NCBI RefSeq assembly: GCF_016741875.1
Contig: NZ_JAERRF010000023.1
Span: 1 to 64,000, forward strand
Reading direction: 5' to 3'
Length of the DNA stretch: 64,000 nucleotides
Source of the DNA: Streptomyces coffeae
GTDB lineage: Bacteria > Actinomycetota > Actinomycetes > Streptomycetales > Streptomycetaceae
A program made the translations under genes and the position numbers. Of this stretch, positions 17,154 through 25,506 are shown piece by piece. The notes under the pieces are model-generated. The model saw only the letters and a list, made by a program, of their open reading frames with translations. It did no database searches and was not told the DNA's origin. The first letter of the stretch is position 1. Each line of letters begins with the position of its first letter.

Positions 17154-20100
17154 TCACTGCTTCTCCACAGCGGCGTCGGTGATCTGATCGGCCAGGGCCT
17201 TCGACAGGGTGCGGAGAGTGCCGTAGGTCCACAGCAAGGTGGGCGATAGGCGCATGCCGAAGGCGGCCTCCAGCCGGTTGCGGAGTTCCAGGCTCATCAG
17301 CGAGTCCAAGCCGAGGGAATCGAACAGGGCGTCGCGGTCGAGGCGTTCAGGGGCAAGGCGAAGCACCCGGGCGGCCAGTTCGCGGACCTTGTCCTCGGCC
17401 AGGGCGGGCCTGTCCTTCTCGGGAGCCTGGTGCAGTGCGGTCAGGAACGCGCTGCCGGTAGCGACGGCGGCGCCGTCCCGCAGCCCGGCGTACAGCTCCC
17501 GCCAGGCGCTGAGCGCGGCGGTGTCGGGGGCGGCGTCGAACCAGCGCCGCAGGTCGATGGGGACATAGCCGAGCACGGCCCGGTCCTGGCCGAGCATCCG
17601 GACCAGGGCTGCCCAGGCCTCACCTACCGGAAAGCTCTCCATGCCGCGGTCGCCCAGGCGGGCGCCGGCCTGTTCACTTCGGGCGGCCAATCCGACGTCC
17701 GCGAACGGTCCCCATTGCACGCTGAGCGCGGGCAGGCCGCGTCGGCGGCGGAGTTCTGCGAAGGCGTCCAGGTAGGCGTTGGCGGCGGCGTAGGCGGCCT
17801 GTCCGGCGTTGCCGACCAGGGTGGCGGCCGAGGAGAACATGACGAAAAAGTCCAGCGGGTCCTGGGCGGTTGCAGCCTCTAGACTGCGCACGCCGTCCGC
17901 CTTGGGCCGGAGCACCCTGGCCAGCTGGCGGGGCGTGATCTGGCTGATGGTGGCGTCGTCGACCACACCGGCGGCGTGCACCACACCGCGCAGCGGGGGC
18001 AGTCCGCGGTCCCGTAGCCCGTCCAGGGCCTGGCGCAGACCAGCCCGGTCGGCGACGTCGCAGCGCAGCACCTCGATGGTGGTCCCGGCAGCGCGCAGGG
18101 AGTCCAGTTGGGCGGCGGTCTCCTTGGAGGGTGCAGACCGGCCCGCCAGGACGAGGGTCCCAGCGCCGAGTCCGGCCAGGAAGCCGGCGAGGGAGACACC
18201 GAGGGCGCCCAAGCCGCCGGTGATCAGGTAGGCGCCGTCAGCTCGGAACCGGCCGCCCGGCAACGGCTCCGGGGCAACGTGGCTCACCGCGCCGAGGTCT
18301 GTGAGGACCAGCCGAGCGCGGTCCGGGGCGTGGTCGAGCCGGATGGTGGTCCCGGTGGTGGTGCTGCACTCGTGCCGGGTTACAGGCAAACCTGTGAACC
18401 GGCCGTCGGCGACCAGGTCCCACACCTCGACCAGCAGGGTGGCGAAGACCTCGGGCCGGTTCCGCAGGAGTCCATCGAGGTCCACCGAACCAAAGGTCGC
18501 CCCGACGGGTACGGGATGCTGTCCCAGGGCCGGGCCGGGGGCGTCAGCCCCGGTGGCATCCTCGACGAAGCGGCCGTCGGGCGCCAGGAGTTCCCAGACC
18601 TGGTGGGCCGCTGCGCCGGTGCGGGGGCCGAGAGCCACATCGGCCCCGAGGCCGCCGGTTGCTGCGCGTACCGCGTCGGTCCAGTCAGGATCCGCAGGGT
18701 CGAGGACCTGTTCAGCGCCGGCATCGAGGAGCGCAGCGGCCTCTTCGGCGGCGGCTGCTCCGACGACCAGGACACGGGCGTCCAGGACGCCGGCGGCCTG
18801 GACCGCAGCCAGGGCTTCCGGCAGGGTCGGCGTGTGGATCAGCACGGTGTCGCCTGCCACCACGCGGCCGGTTCGGGTCAGCGCGTACCAGGCGGCGGCT
18901 GCCGGGAGGACCAAGGCGGCGGCCGCGGCGTCGTCCAGTGGGCCCGGGACCCGTACCACGTGTGCCGCGTTGGCCAGGACCTGTCCGGCCAGGGCCCCCG
19001 GGACCACCGCGACCACCCGGTCGCCGGGGTGCAGGCCGGTCACCCCGGCACCCACGTTGGTGATCCGGCCGGCGCATGCGCGGCCGAGCGATGGCACGGC
19101 CCCGGCCTGTCCGGTACGCAGGGCGGCCAGGTCCCGGAGGTCGGCCGGGGACACCACGGCAGCGCTGGTCTCGATGAGCACCTCACCGGTCCGGGGCGTG
19201 GGCAGGGTGAGAGGCAGGAATTCGGCGCTGTCGTCGGCTCCGGTGCGGGCAACGCCAAGCCGGAAGGGCTGCTTGACGGTCCGCCAGGGGCGGGCGGCCA
19301 GGTCGCCATTGTCGTCGCCGCGGACGATCCTGGCAGCCAGACGGCTGCCGCGTCGCAGTGCGAGCTGGTCGTCAGTGTCCTCTTCGAGGAGGACGGCGGC
19401 GCACTCCGCGGTCCAGTCGGGGTGCGAGGCGTCCACGTCCACGAGTCGGGGCCGCAGTTCCGGGTGCTCCCGCTGGAGCACCCGGCCGTAGCCCCAGTAG
19501 ATAGCGGCGCCGGGGTCGGAGGTGTCGTCGGCCGCGGCACTCTGCGCTCGGTCGGTGAGGATCACGAGGCGGGGCAGCGCGGGAAGGGCAGCGCAGGCCC
19601 GGACCACCGCGGTGAGGTGAGCCAGGCCGCGCTGTTGGGCGTCCGGGCCGACACAGGCACGGGGTGCAAAGAAGACGACACCAGCCAGGTCCGCGGCGGC
19701 CTGGCCCAGCGGGAGGTCGGTACCTGCACCAGTGTGCTCGGCGTCAACACCGGCCTCGGCCAAAGCCTCGACGAGGGTGTCGGCGCTGCTCCCGGTGCCG
19801 CCGCAGACAATCCACCGGCCCGTGGCCGCGGCGGTGCCGGGGTCGGATCCGTCGTCCCCGGCTGTCTCCTCGGGGGTAACGTCGGCCCAGTGAATCTGGT
19901 GCAGCCGCTCCGCGCCGGGATCGGTGCCCCGGCCGGTGGGCAGCGGCCGGAGTTCCAGGCCTTCCAGTACCAGCAAGGGCCGTCGACTGGCATCGAAGAT
20001 TCGGATGCTGAGAGTGCCGTCGGAGGCCCGCACGGCGTGAGACCAGAGCGCGGTGGCAGGTTCGTCCCCGGAGGGCAGCACCCGGATCGCCCTTACGGAG

Positions 20101-23100
20101 GTGGGCATCAGCGCCTCGCCCCCGTCGTCGAGGGCAAGAGCCACCTGGAGGGCGGCGTCCCAGAGGGCGGGGTGCGGGACCCGGGGCCGGGCCCCGGCCC
20201 ACAGCTCCTCGGCTAGGCGGATCTCACCGAGTACCTGGGTGCCCGAGGGGTGCTGGCGGAGAGAGTGCACGCCCTGGAAGGCGGGCCCGTATATCTGTCC
20301 GCGGGCGGTGCACTGGCGGTAGAACTCTTCCGGGTCGACGTTCAGTCCGGCCCCGTCGGTCCGGTCGCCCCAGTCGGGGAAGGCCGGCGGGACGGCGGCC
20401 GACCCGCCGGTCGACTCGGCGCGGGCGGTGGCGACGACGTCCCACTCCTCGGCGCCCACAGGCAAGGACAGCAGCCGGAACTCACCGCCGTTTGTGGTGT
20501 CCTGCCATTCGGCGGTGAGCCGCACCGGCTCCTCGCCTACGGTCACCTCCCGAGTGAAGGTGACGTTCTCCAGCAGGGTGGGGAGCCCGCCGGTGCGGGC
20601 CTGAGCGGTGTGCAGAGCGACCGCGAGCATGCCGGCGCCGGGCAGGAGCGCGGTGTCGTACAGCTTGTGGTCGGCCAGCCACGGCAGCGCGGCAGTAGTC
20701 AGTTCGATGGCACCCTGCCAGGCCCCGGGACGGCCGGGTGCCGGGGAAAGCGTTGCTTCAAAGCCCTGGGCGGCGCCGGCGGAGCGGTGGCTCTCGGCGG
20801 GCCAGAAGCTCTGGCGTTCCATCGGGTAGCCGGGAACGGGGAAACGGCTGTCCAGAGGCAGTGCGGCAAAGGGCTCCAGGCCGGCGGTGTACGCGCGGGC
20901 TAGGGCTTCGGCCATGTCTCGGGCGCTGCCCTGGCCGCGGCGCAGGGTGGTGAGCAGGGCGAGGTTCTCCTCGCGTCCTGCCGCCTGCTGCTCAAGGGCG
21001 GGCTGCAGCACGGGGTGCGGGCTGATTTCGACCACATGTGTGAAGCCTTCGTCGAAGAGACGCGCCATGGCGGAGACCAGTTCGATGGGCTCGCACAGGT
21101 TCCGGACCCAGTAGCCGGGTCCGAGTGCGCTGCCGTCGACCAGAGCGGCGTCGACGGTCGACATGACCGCGACGTCGCCGTCAACCGGCCGGATTGCGGC
21201 GATGGCGGCTGTGAGGTCATCGCTCAGCTCGGCCATCCCCGCGCTGTGGGAGGCGTAGTCGATGTTGACGAGGGCACAGTACGTGCCGTCAGCCTCCAGC
21301 AGTTCCTTGAGGGCGAGGATGTACTCTGAATCCCCGGACAAGACACAAGAGTTCGGGCCATTGTGGGCAGCGAACGAGACGCTGTCTTCGAAGCCCTCCA
21401 TGGCACGGACGGCGGCTTCTCGGTCTAGGTCGACGGCGAGCATCAGACCGCGCCCGGAGACCCTTTCGGTGATGAGGACACCGCGCCGGGCGAGGATCAT
21501 TGCGGCGTCGTCGTAGGAGAGGGATCCGGCAAAGGTGGCCGCGGTGATTTCGCCCTGGCTGGTGCCCAGAACCACGTCGGGGGTGATCCCCGAGGCACGC
21601 CACAGTTCGGCCAAGCCGAGGGACATCGCCCATAGGACCGGCTGCAGGATGTCGGTGCGCTCGGTCCAGGTGTCGGCGATGCCGAGACCGGATGCAGCAC
21701 TCTCTGCCGCCTCGTGCGGGGCGAAGATGTCGATCAGGTCCCAGTCGGTGTACGGGGCGAGGGCCTTGGCGCAGCGGTCGACGACGGAGGCGAAGAGGGT
21801 GCTGTCGCGGTAGAGCTCCACGCCCATCTCGCGCCACTGCGAGCCTTGGCCGGGGAAGACGAACACGGTGCGGCCGTGCGGCACCGCGCGCCCGATGTGC
21901 GGGGTGGGGGTGTCAGGGACCTCAGCGGTACCGTCGTCCTGGTGTGGTTGGTCGGCGGTGAGAGTGGTGAGGGCCGTGTCGGCCTGCGCGAGGTCGTCGA
22001 CGACGAACGCGGCCCGCTCGGGGAAGTGGTCGCGGCGGCGTCCCAGGGTGCCGGCCAGGTCCTCGACAGTGCCGGCGGGGCTGGCTGCGGCGAGCGCGTC
22101 CTGGAGCTGGGCGGCGCGCGTGGCGAGGACGTCGGTCCGGTGCGCCGAGAGGGTCACTACGGGGGGGAGCCCGGTTGTAGCGGCCCTGCGGGGGCGGGCC
22201 GTGCTGTCGGCAGCCGTGATGTCCTCTGGTGGGGAGGCAACGATGACGTGGGCGTTGGTGCCACCCCAGCCGAAGGAGTTCACCCCGAGGTAGACGGGGC
22301 CCGCGGCCGGCAGGGCGAGCGGTTCGCGCACCACGCTCAGGTTGAGCGCGTCAAAGGGGATGTTGGGGTTGAGCTCCTCGGCGTGCAGGGTCGGCGGCAC
22401 CATTCGATGACGCAGCGAGAGCAGCACCTTGATGAGTCCGGCGAGCCCCGAACTCCCTTCCAGGTGACCGATGTTTGTCTTGATCGACCCGATCGGCAGC
22501 GGCTCCCCGGCTGGGCGGGAGTGGCCCAGGACGGTGCCGAGGGCTCCTGCCTCGGTCGGGTCGCCTCGCTTGGTGCCGGTGCCGTGGGCTTCCACGTACG
22601 ACAGGGCGGCGGCGGGCACAGTTCCATGGTCGTAGCTGCGGCGGAGCAGGTCTTCTTGGCCCTCCTGGCTGGGGCTGACCAGGCTGCCGCCGCCGCCGTC
22701 GTTGTTGGTAAGGGTGCTGACCAGGACTCCGTGGACGCGGTCGCCATCGCGCAGGGCATGGGCGAGGGTCTTGAGATAGACGGCGGCGACACCCTCGCCG
22801 CGGACGAAGCCGTTTGCGGACTTGGCAAAGGAGGCACACCGGCCGTCCGGGGAGAGCCCACCGAAATGGGTCAGGCCGATCGTGACATGCGGGTGCATCA
22901 TCAGGTTGGTGCTGCCGACAAGGGCGGCGTCGATGTCCCCGCTGCGCAGGGCGCGGGCGGCGAGGTCGAGGCCGACCAGGCCCGAGGAGCAGCCGGTGTC
23001 GACGGCAAGGCTCGGACCCCGCAACTTCATGAAGTACGAGAGGCGATTGGCGAGGATGTCCCGGCCGGTGCCGACCAGGGTGTGCGAGGTGTGGCCGGCG

Positions 23101-23516
23101 CCGCGTGCCTTGCGAAGCAGCTCGTAGTCGTGCCAGACGGTGGCGACGTAGACGCCGGTACGGCTGCCGGCCAGGTCCGAGGCCCGCTGGCCGGCGTCCT
23201 CCAGGGCCTGCCAACCCACCTCCAGCAGCAGCCGCTGCTGCGGGTCCATGGCGGCTGCCTCGCGCGGGGAGACCCCGAAGAAGCCGGCGTCGAAGAGGTC
23301 GATGTCTTCCAAGAAGCCGCCGAGGGCGGGGATGCGCAGCTTGGGGTCGAGCTGGACCGCGGTGTCCCAGCGGTCGGCGGGAACGGGACGGATAGCTTCG
23401 CGGCCGTCTATCAGGAGCTGCCAAAGGCTGTCGGTGTCCGGGGCTCCGGGGAAACGGCCCGCCATGCCGACGACGGCGATCGGTTCCTTGGGATCGGGTG
23501 TGGAATGTGCGTTCAT
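17154..23516 (-). CDS. Type I PKS, module 1: KS-AT-DH-ER-KR-ACP
   Basis: A 2120-residue first-module PKS. KS about 10-430 with Cys176 (DTGCSSG), His311, His351. AT about 548-870 with Ser653 in GTSQGE, where the usual His before the Ser is Thr, and YASH at 754-757, the methylmalonyl-type signature. DH about 935-1200: His950, but HxxxGxxxxP reads HKLYDTALLP, with Asp1120/Gln1124 intact. ER-like region about 1415-1740; the NADPH loop expected as GGVGxA reads HTPTLPEALA (1561-1570), so enoyl reduction is doubtful. KR about 1758-1945 with TGGLGALG, Lys1872, Ser1896, Tyr1909, Asn1913 and VDD (B-type). ACP Ser2072 (GLDSLM). There is no loading module or KSQ. The start is set by AGGAGG at 23529-23534; a longer open frame upstream has no PKS homology. 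Confidence 0.92.
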   Translation of the reverse strand: MNAHSTPDPKEPIAVVGMAGRFPGAPDTDSLWQLLIDGREAIRPVPADRWDTAVQLDPKLRIPALGGFLEDIDLFDAGFFGVSPREAAAMDPQQRLLLEVGWQALEDAGQRASDLAGSRTGVYVATVWHDYELLRKARGAGHTSHTLVGTGRDILANRLSYFMKLRGPSLAVDTGCSSGLVGLDLAARALRSGDIDAALVGSTNLMMHPHVTIGLTHFGGLSPDGRCASFAKSANGFVRGEGVAAVYLKTLAHALRDGDRVHGVLVSTLTNNDGGGGSLVSPSQEGQEDLLRRSYDHGTVPAAALSYVEAHGTGTKRGDPTEAGALGTVLGHSRPAGEPLPIGSIKTNIGHLEGSSGLAGLIKVLLSLRHRMVPPTLHAEELNPNIPFDALNLSVVREPLALPAAGPVYLGVNSFGWGGTNAHVIVASPPEDITAADSTARPRRAATTGLPPVVTLSAHRTDVLATRAAQLQDALAAASPAGTVEDLAGTLGRRRDHFPERAAFVVDDLAQADTALTTLTADQPHQDDGTAEVPDTPTPHIGRAVPHGRTVFVFPGQGSQWREMGVELYRDSTLFASVVDRCAKALAPYTDWDLIDIFAPHEAAESAASGLGIADTWTERTDILQPVLWAMSLGLAELWRASGITPDVVLGTSQGEITAATFAGSLSYDDAAMILARRGVLITERVSGRGLMLAVDLDREAAVRAMEGFEDSVSFAAHNGPNSCVLSGDSEYILALKELLEADGTYCALVNIDYASHSAGMAELSDDLTAAIAAIRPVDGDVAVMSTVDAALVDGSALGPGYWVRNLCEPIELVSAMARLFDEGFTHVVEISPHPVLQPALEQQAAGREENLALLTTLRRGQGSARDMAEALARAYTAGLEPFAALPLDSRFPVPGYPMERQSFWPAESHRSAGAAQGFEATLSPAPGRPGAWQGAIELTTAALPWLADHKLYDTALLPGAGMLAVALHTAQARTGGLPTLLENVTFTREVTVGEEPVRLTAEWQDTTNGGEFRLLSLPVGAEEWDVVATARAESTGGSAAVPPAFPDWGDRTDGAGLNVDPEEFYRQCTARGQIYGPAFQGVHSLRQHPSGTQVLGEIRLAEELWAGARPRVPHPALWDAALQVALALDDGGEALMPTSVRAIRVLPSGDEPATALWSHAVRASDGTLSIRIFDASRRPLLVLEGLELRPLPTGRGTDPGAERLHQIHWADVTPEETAGDDGSDPGTAAATGRWIVCGGTGSSADTLVEALAEAGVDAEHTGAGTDLPLGQAAADLAGVVFFAPRACVGPDAQQRGLAHLTAVVRACAALPALPRLVILTDRAQSAAADDTSDPGAAIYWGYGRVLQREHPELRPRLVDVDASHPDWTAECAAVLLEEDTDDQLALRRGSRLAARIVRGDDNGDLAARPWRTVKQPFRLGVARTGADDSAEFLPLTLPTPRTGEVLIETSAAVVSPADLRDLAALRTGQAGAVPSLGRACAGRITNVGAGVTGLHPGDRVVAVVPGALAGQVLANAAHVVRVPGPLDDAAAAALVLPAAAAWYALTRTGRVVAGDTVLIHTPTLPEALAAVQAAGVLDARVLVVGAAAAEEAAALLDAGAEQVLDPADPDWTDAVRAATGGLGADVALGPRTGAAAHQVWELLAPDGRFVEDATGADAPGPALGQHPVPVGATFGSVDLDGLLRNRPEVFATLLVEVWDLVADGRFTGLPVTRHECSTTTGTTIRLDHAPDRARLVLTDLGAVSHVAPEPLPGGRFRADGAYLITGGLGALGVSLAGFLAGLGAGTLVLAGRSAPSKETAAQLDSLRAAGTTIEVLRCDVADRAGLRQALDGLRDRGLPPLRGVVHAAGVVDDATISQITPRQLARVLRPKADGVRSLEAATAQDPLDFFVMFSSAATLVGNAGQAAYAAANAYLDAFAELRRRRGLPALSVQWGPFADVGLAARSEQAGARLGDRGMESFPVGEAWAALVRMLGQDRAVLGYVPIDLRRWFDAAPDTAALSAWRELYAGLRDGAAVATGSAFLTALHQAPEKDRPALAEDKVRELAARVLRLAPERLDRDALFDSLGLDSLMSLELRNRLEAAFGMRLSPTLLWTYGTLRTLSKALADQITDAAVEKQ

Positions 23517-23672
23517 TCGCTGCCTTTTCCTCCTGGAGGGATGGACCGGGTCCAGGCCGCACCATGCGTGCCATGAGGGGCTGTGACGTTGCACGCCGTG
23601 CTGCCCGGATGGGTCCGGCGTCTTCGGGCGCGGACCTCGACAGTCCCCGGGGGCACCGGATATCCGCGCTTC

Positions 23673-23686
23673 GCCTGGTTCCAGGC
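23673..23686. promoter_or_regulatory. Palindrome in the PKS operon leader
   Basis: GCCTGG-TT-CCAGGC is a perfect 6-bp-arm palindrome about 160 bases before the first PKS ATG. It lies between the halogenase stop and the PKS start and could be an operator or a leader hairpin. Function is not known. Confidence 0.3.
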
Positions 23687-23701
23687 TAGGAATCGGGCCG
23701 T

Positions 23702-23745
23702 TGCGGGGAAACCCCCTGCTCCACCGGGCCGGGCGTTTCCCCGCA
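23702..23745 (-). terminator. Hairpin between halogenase 1 and the PKS operon
   Basis: Arms TGCGGGGAAAC (23702-23712) and GTTTCCCCGCA (23735-23745) pair perfectly over 11 bp around a 22-base loop, 29 bases past the halogenase stop. A second small hairpin, CCCCC-TGTC-GGGGG (23747-23760), sits between them. It may end the upstream transcript, or be part of the PKS leader if transcription reads through. Confidence 0.4.
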
Positions 23746-23747
23746 TC

Positions 23748-23768
23748 CCCCTGTCGGGGGCATAGGGG
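23748..23768. promoter_or_regulatory. Candidate cluster operator CCCCTG-N9-TAGGGG
   Basis: CCCCTG (23748-23753), 9 bases, TAGGGG (23763-23768). The same pattern and spacing occur at 34629-34649 upstream of the MFS gene. It lies about 230 bases before the first PKS gene and just past the halogenase stop, where a promoter for the PKS operon would be expected. The natural candidates to bind it are the cluster's LAL or SARP regulator. Evidence is only the match between the two sites. Confidence 0.45.
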
Positions 23769-23773
23769 TTGGG

Positions 23774-25417
23774 CTACAGGCCCGCGCGGAGCCTCATCCG
23801 GACGAGCCCCTTGCTGGCGTTGATCATGCGGGGGCCGAGCTCCGGCGGCGCGTCCTTGCGGCACCACCTGGCGTTCATCGCCATCTTGGCCGGGGACATC
23901 GCGAAGCAGCGGGTGTCGCGCTCGCCGAATCGGAAGGCGGGTGCGATGAAGTCGGCGTTCCTGATGTGCGCCAGGATCTTGCGGGCTGCGTCTCCGGGCT
24001 GCTCCGTGCCTGCCTCGACCGCTTGGCACAGCTCCCGGGTCAAGTGGCCCATCCGGTTGAATCCGGCGCTGACCGGGAGCGGGGAGCCGGGGGCGCCGTG
24101 CTCTTCCAGCTCGCGGAAGACCGCGTCGTCCCCGGTGCGTTCGAACCGGTAGTAGGTGTCCTCCAGCATGACGTTGCCCAGCATGGTGCCGAGCATCCAG
24201 GTGCGGTTCACCGCGTTCCACAGCTCGTAGTTGCCGAATCCGACGAAGGAGCTGTAGACGATGTCGTCGTGGAAGTCGAACAGGCCCTGCTGGAGCTCCT
24301 CCAGGTAGCCGAATCGCTCCATCGACCAGTCGCCGTCCTTGGCAGCCTGAATGATGCGCCAGCCGAGGGCGTTGACGAGTTCCATGGTGTTCGTCAGGCC
24401 GCGCGAGTAGAGCGCGTCGATGAATCCGGCCGCGTGCGAGGTGAGGCAGAACCGCTCGCCGACGACCTGCTTGGCGGAGTACTGGAGGCGGCCGGTGGAC
24501 ACCCACGGCCGGATCGCCTTGGCGTTGCGGAACTGGTGGGCAATCTCAGGGAAGCGGGTGAGGAAGTCGTCGAACTCCTGCTGCGGGCTCCGATCATCCT
24601 TCGGGAAGTGGCGCGGGTCCAGGGTGAGCCCCACACTGCACAGTGGGTTCAGAGACTTAGCGTTGTTGTCGAACGGGATGACCCACAGCCAGCCGCCGTC
24701 GAAGACGTGGTGAAGCGTGCCGTGGTGCCAGGGGTTGGGCTGGTCGTGCCGGGCTGCTGCAGGCGACTTGTCGAACGCCTCCACTCCCACCATGTGGGTG
24801 AACAAGCAGCGGGAGTGGGTGCGGGCGCGGGTGGGGGTCTCGCGCAGTGAGAACTTCTCAGCGAGCGGTGAACGGAAACCGCTGCCGTCCACCACGTAGC
24901 TGGCGCGGAACTCCTCGCCACTGTCGGTGCGCAAAACCGCGCCGGTGTCCGGATCGGTCTCGATGTCGACGATCCTGGTGTTCAGCCGCGGGCGCGCGCC
25001 GTACTTGACGGCCACGTGGAAGAGGTACGCGTCGACGTCCTGCCGGAACAGGTGAGTCTCGGTGCGCAGCACGGAGGGGACCACGAGCTGGTTGATCTCG
25101 CGCGGGTCCTGCATCCGGCCTTCGCGGTGGTAGACGAAGCCGAAGTTCTGCTTCTGCCCGCAGTTGCGCGAGACGTTCTCGCAGATGCCCTTGAAGCTGG
25201 AGAGGGCGCGCAGTTCCGGTACCCGGTAGCGGTCGGCGATCAGTCGGGTCATGCCGGAGGTGTAGGGGATGGTCGACTCGCCGACCGCAAACCGGGGGTG
25301 GGTTCCTGCGTCAAGGAGCAGCACCTTGACGCCGTTCCGCGCCAGGACCGCGCCCAGCATGCCCCCGGCCATGCCGCTGCCAAGGATCGCCACATCGTAT
25401 TGATCAGTACGCTTCAT
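23774..25417 (-). CDS. FAD-dependent halogenase 1
   Basis: A 547-residue flavoprotein. The FAD fold is at the N-terminus (GSGMAGG, 13-19), GESTIP is at 46-51 and the halogenase signature WLWVIP at 243-248. The long C-terminal part (about 350-547) goes beyond the shorter carrier-protein-type halogenases. These enzymes use FADH2, O2 and chloride to make an enzyme-held chlorinating species that attacks an activated carbon. In this setting the target is probably the acidic alpha carbon of a beta-keto thioester or acid at the end of the polyketide. The gene sits directly upstream of the PKS genes, as does what I recall as ORF3 of the neocarzilin cluster. Reduced FAD would come from the cluster's flavin reductase. 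Confidence 0.88.
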   Translation of the reverse strand: MKRTDQYDVAILGSGMAGGMLGAVLARNGVKVLLLDAGTHPRFAVGESTIPYTSGMTRLIADRYRVPELRALSSFKGICENVSRNCGQKQNFGFVYHREGRMQDPREINQLVVPSVLRTETHLFRQDVDAYLFHVAVKYGARPRLNTRIVDIETDPDTGAVLRTDSGEEFRASYVVDGSGFRSPLAEKFSLRETPTRARTHSRCLFTHMVGVEAFDKSPAAARHDQPNPWHHGTLHHVFDGGWLWVIPFDNNAKSLNPLCSVGLTLDPRHFPKDDRSPQQEFDDFLTRFPEIAHQFRNAKAIRPWVSTGRLQYSAKQVVGERFCLTSHAAGFIDALYSRGLTNTMELVNALGWRIIQAAKDGDWSMERFGYLEELQQGLFDFHDDIVYSSFVGFGNYELWNAVNRTWMLGTMLGNVMLEDTYYRFERTGDDAVFRELEEHGAPGSPLPVSAGFNRMGHLTRELCQAVEAGTEQPGDAARKILAHIRNADFIAPAFRFGERDTRCFAMSPAKMAMNARWCRKDAPPELGPRMINASKGLVRMRLRAGL

Positions 25418-25506
25418 CGTGTTCCTGACTCTCCTCGTGAGGTGGTGGGTGGCGGGTCAGCCGTTTTTCTGAGACTCGGTTCGGCCTCAGGCCCTGGGAG
25501 CCGGAC

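Noticed and set aside
5333..23516. Idea that this is a trans-AT PKS
   Set aside because: Modules 1 and 3 have their own AT, no free AT gene is present, and the AT-less modules keep post-AT linkers, so these look like cis-AT modules that lost the domain.
17154..23516. Idea that the first KS is a loading KSQ
   Set aside because: The active site is Cys176 (DTGCSSG), not Gln, and both His residues are present.
23517..24506. N-terminal extension of the first PKS protein to 24506
   Set aside because: The extra 330 residues overlap the halogenase gene, show no PKS homology, and a clear AGGAGG site marks the start at 23516.
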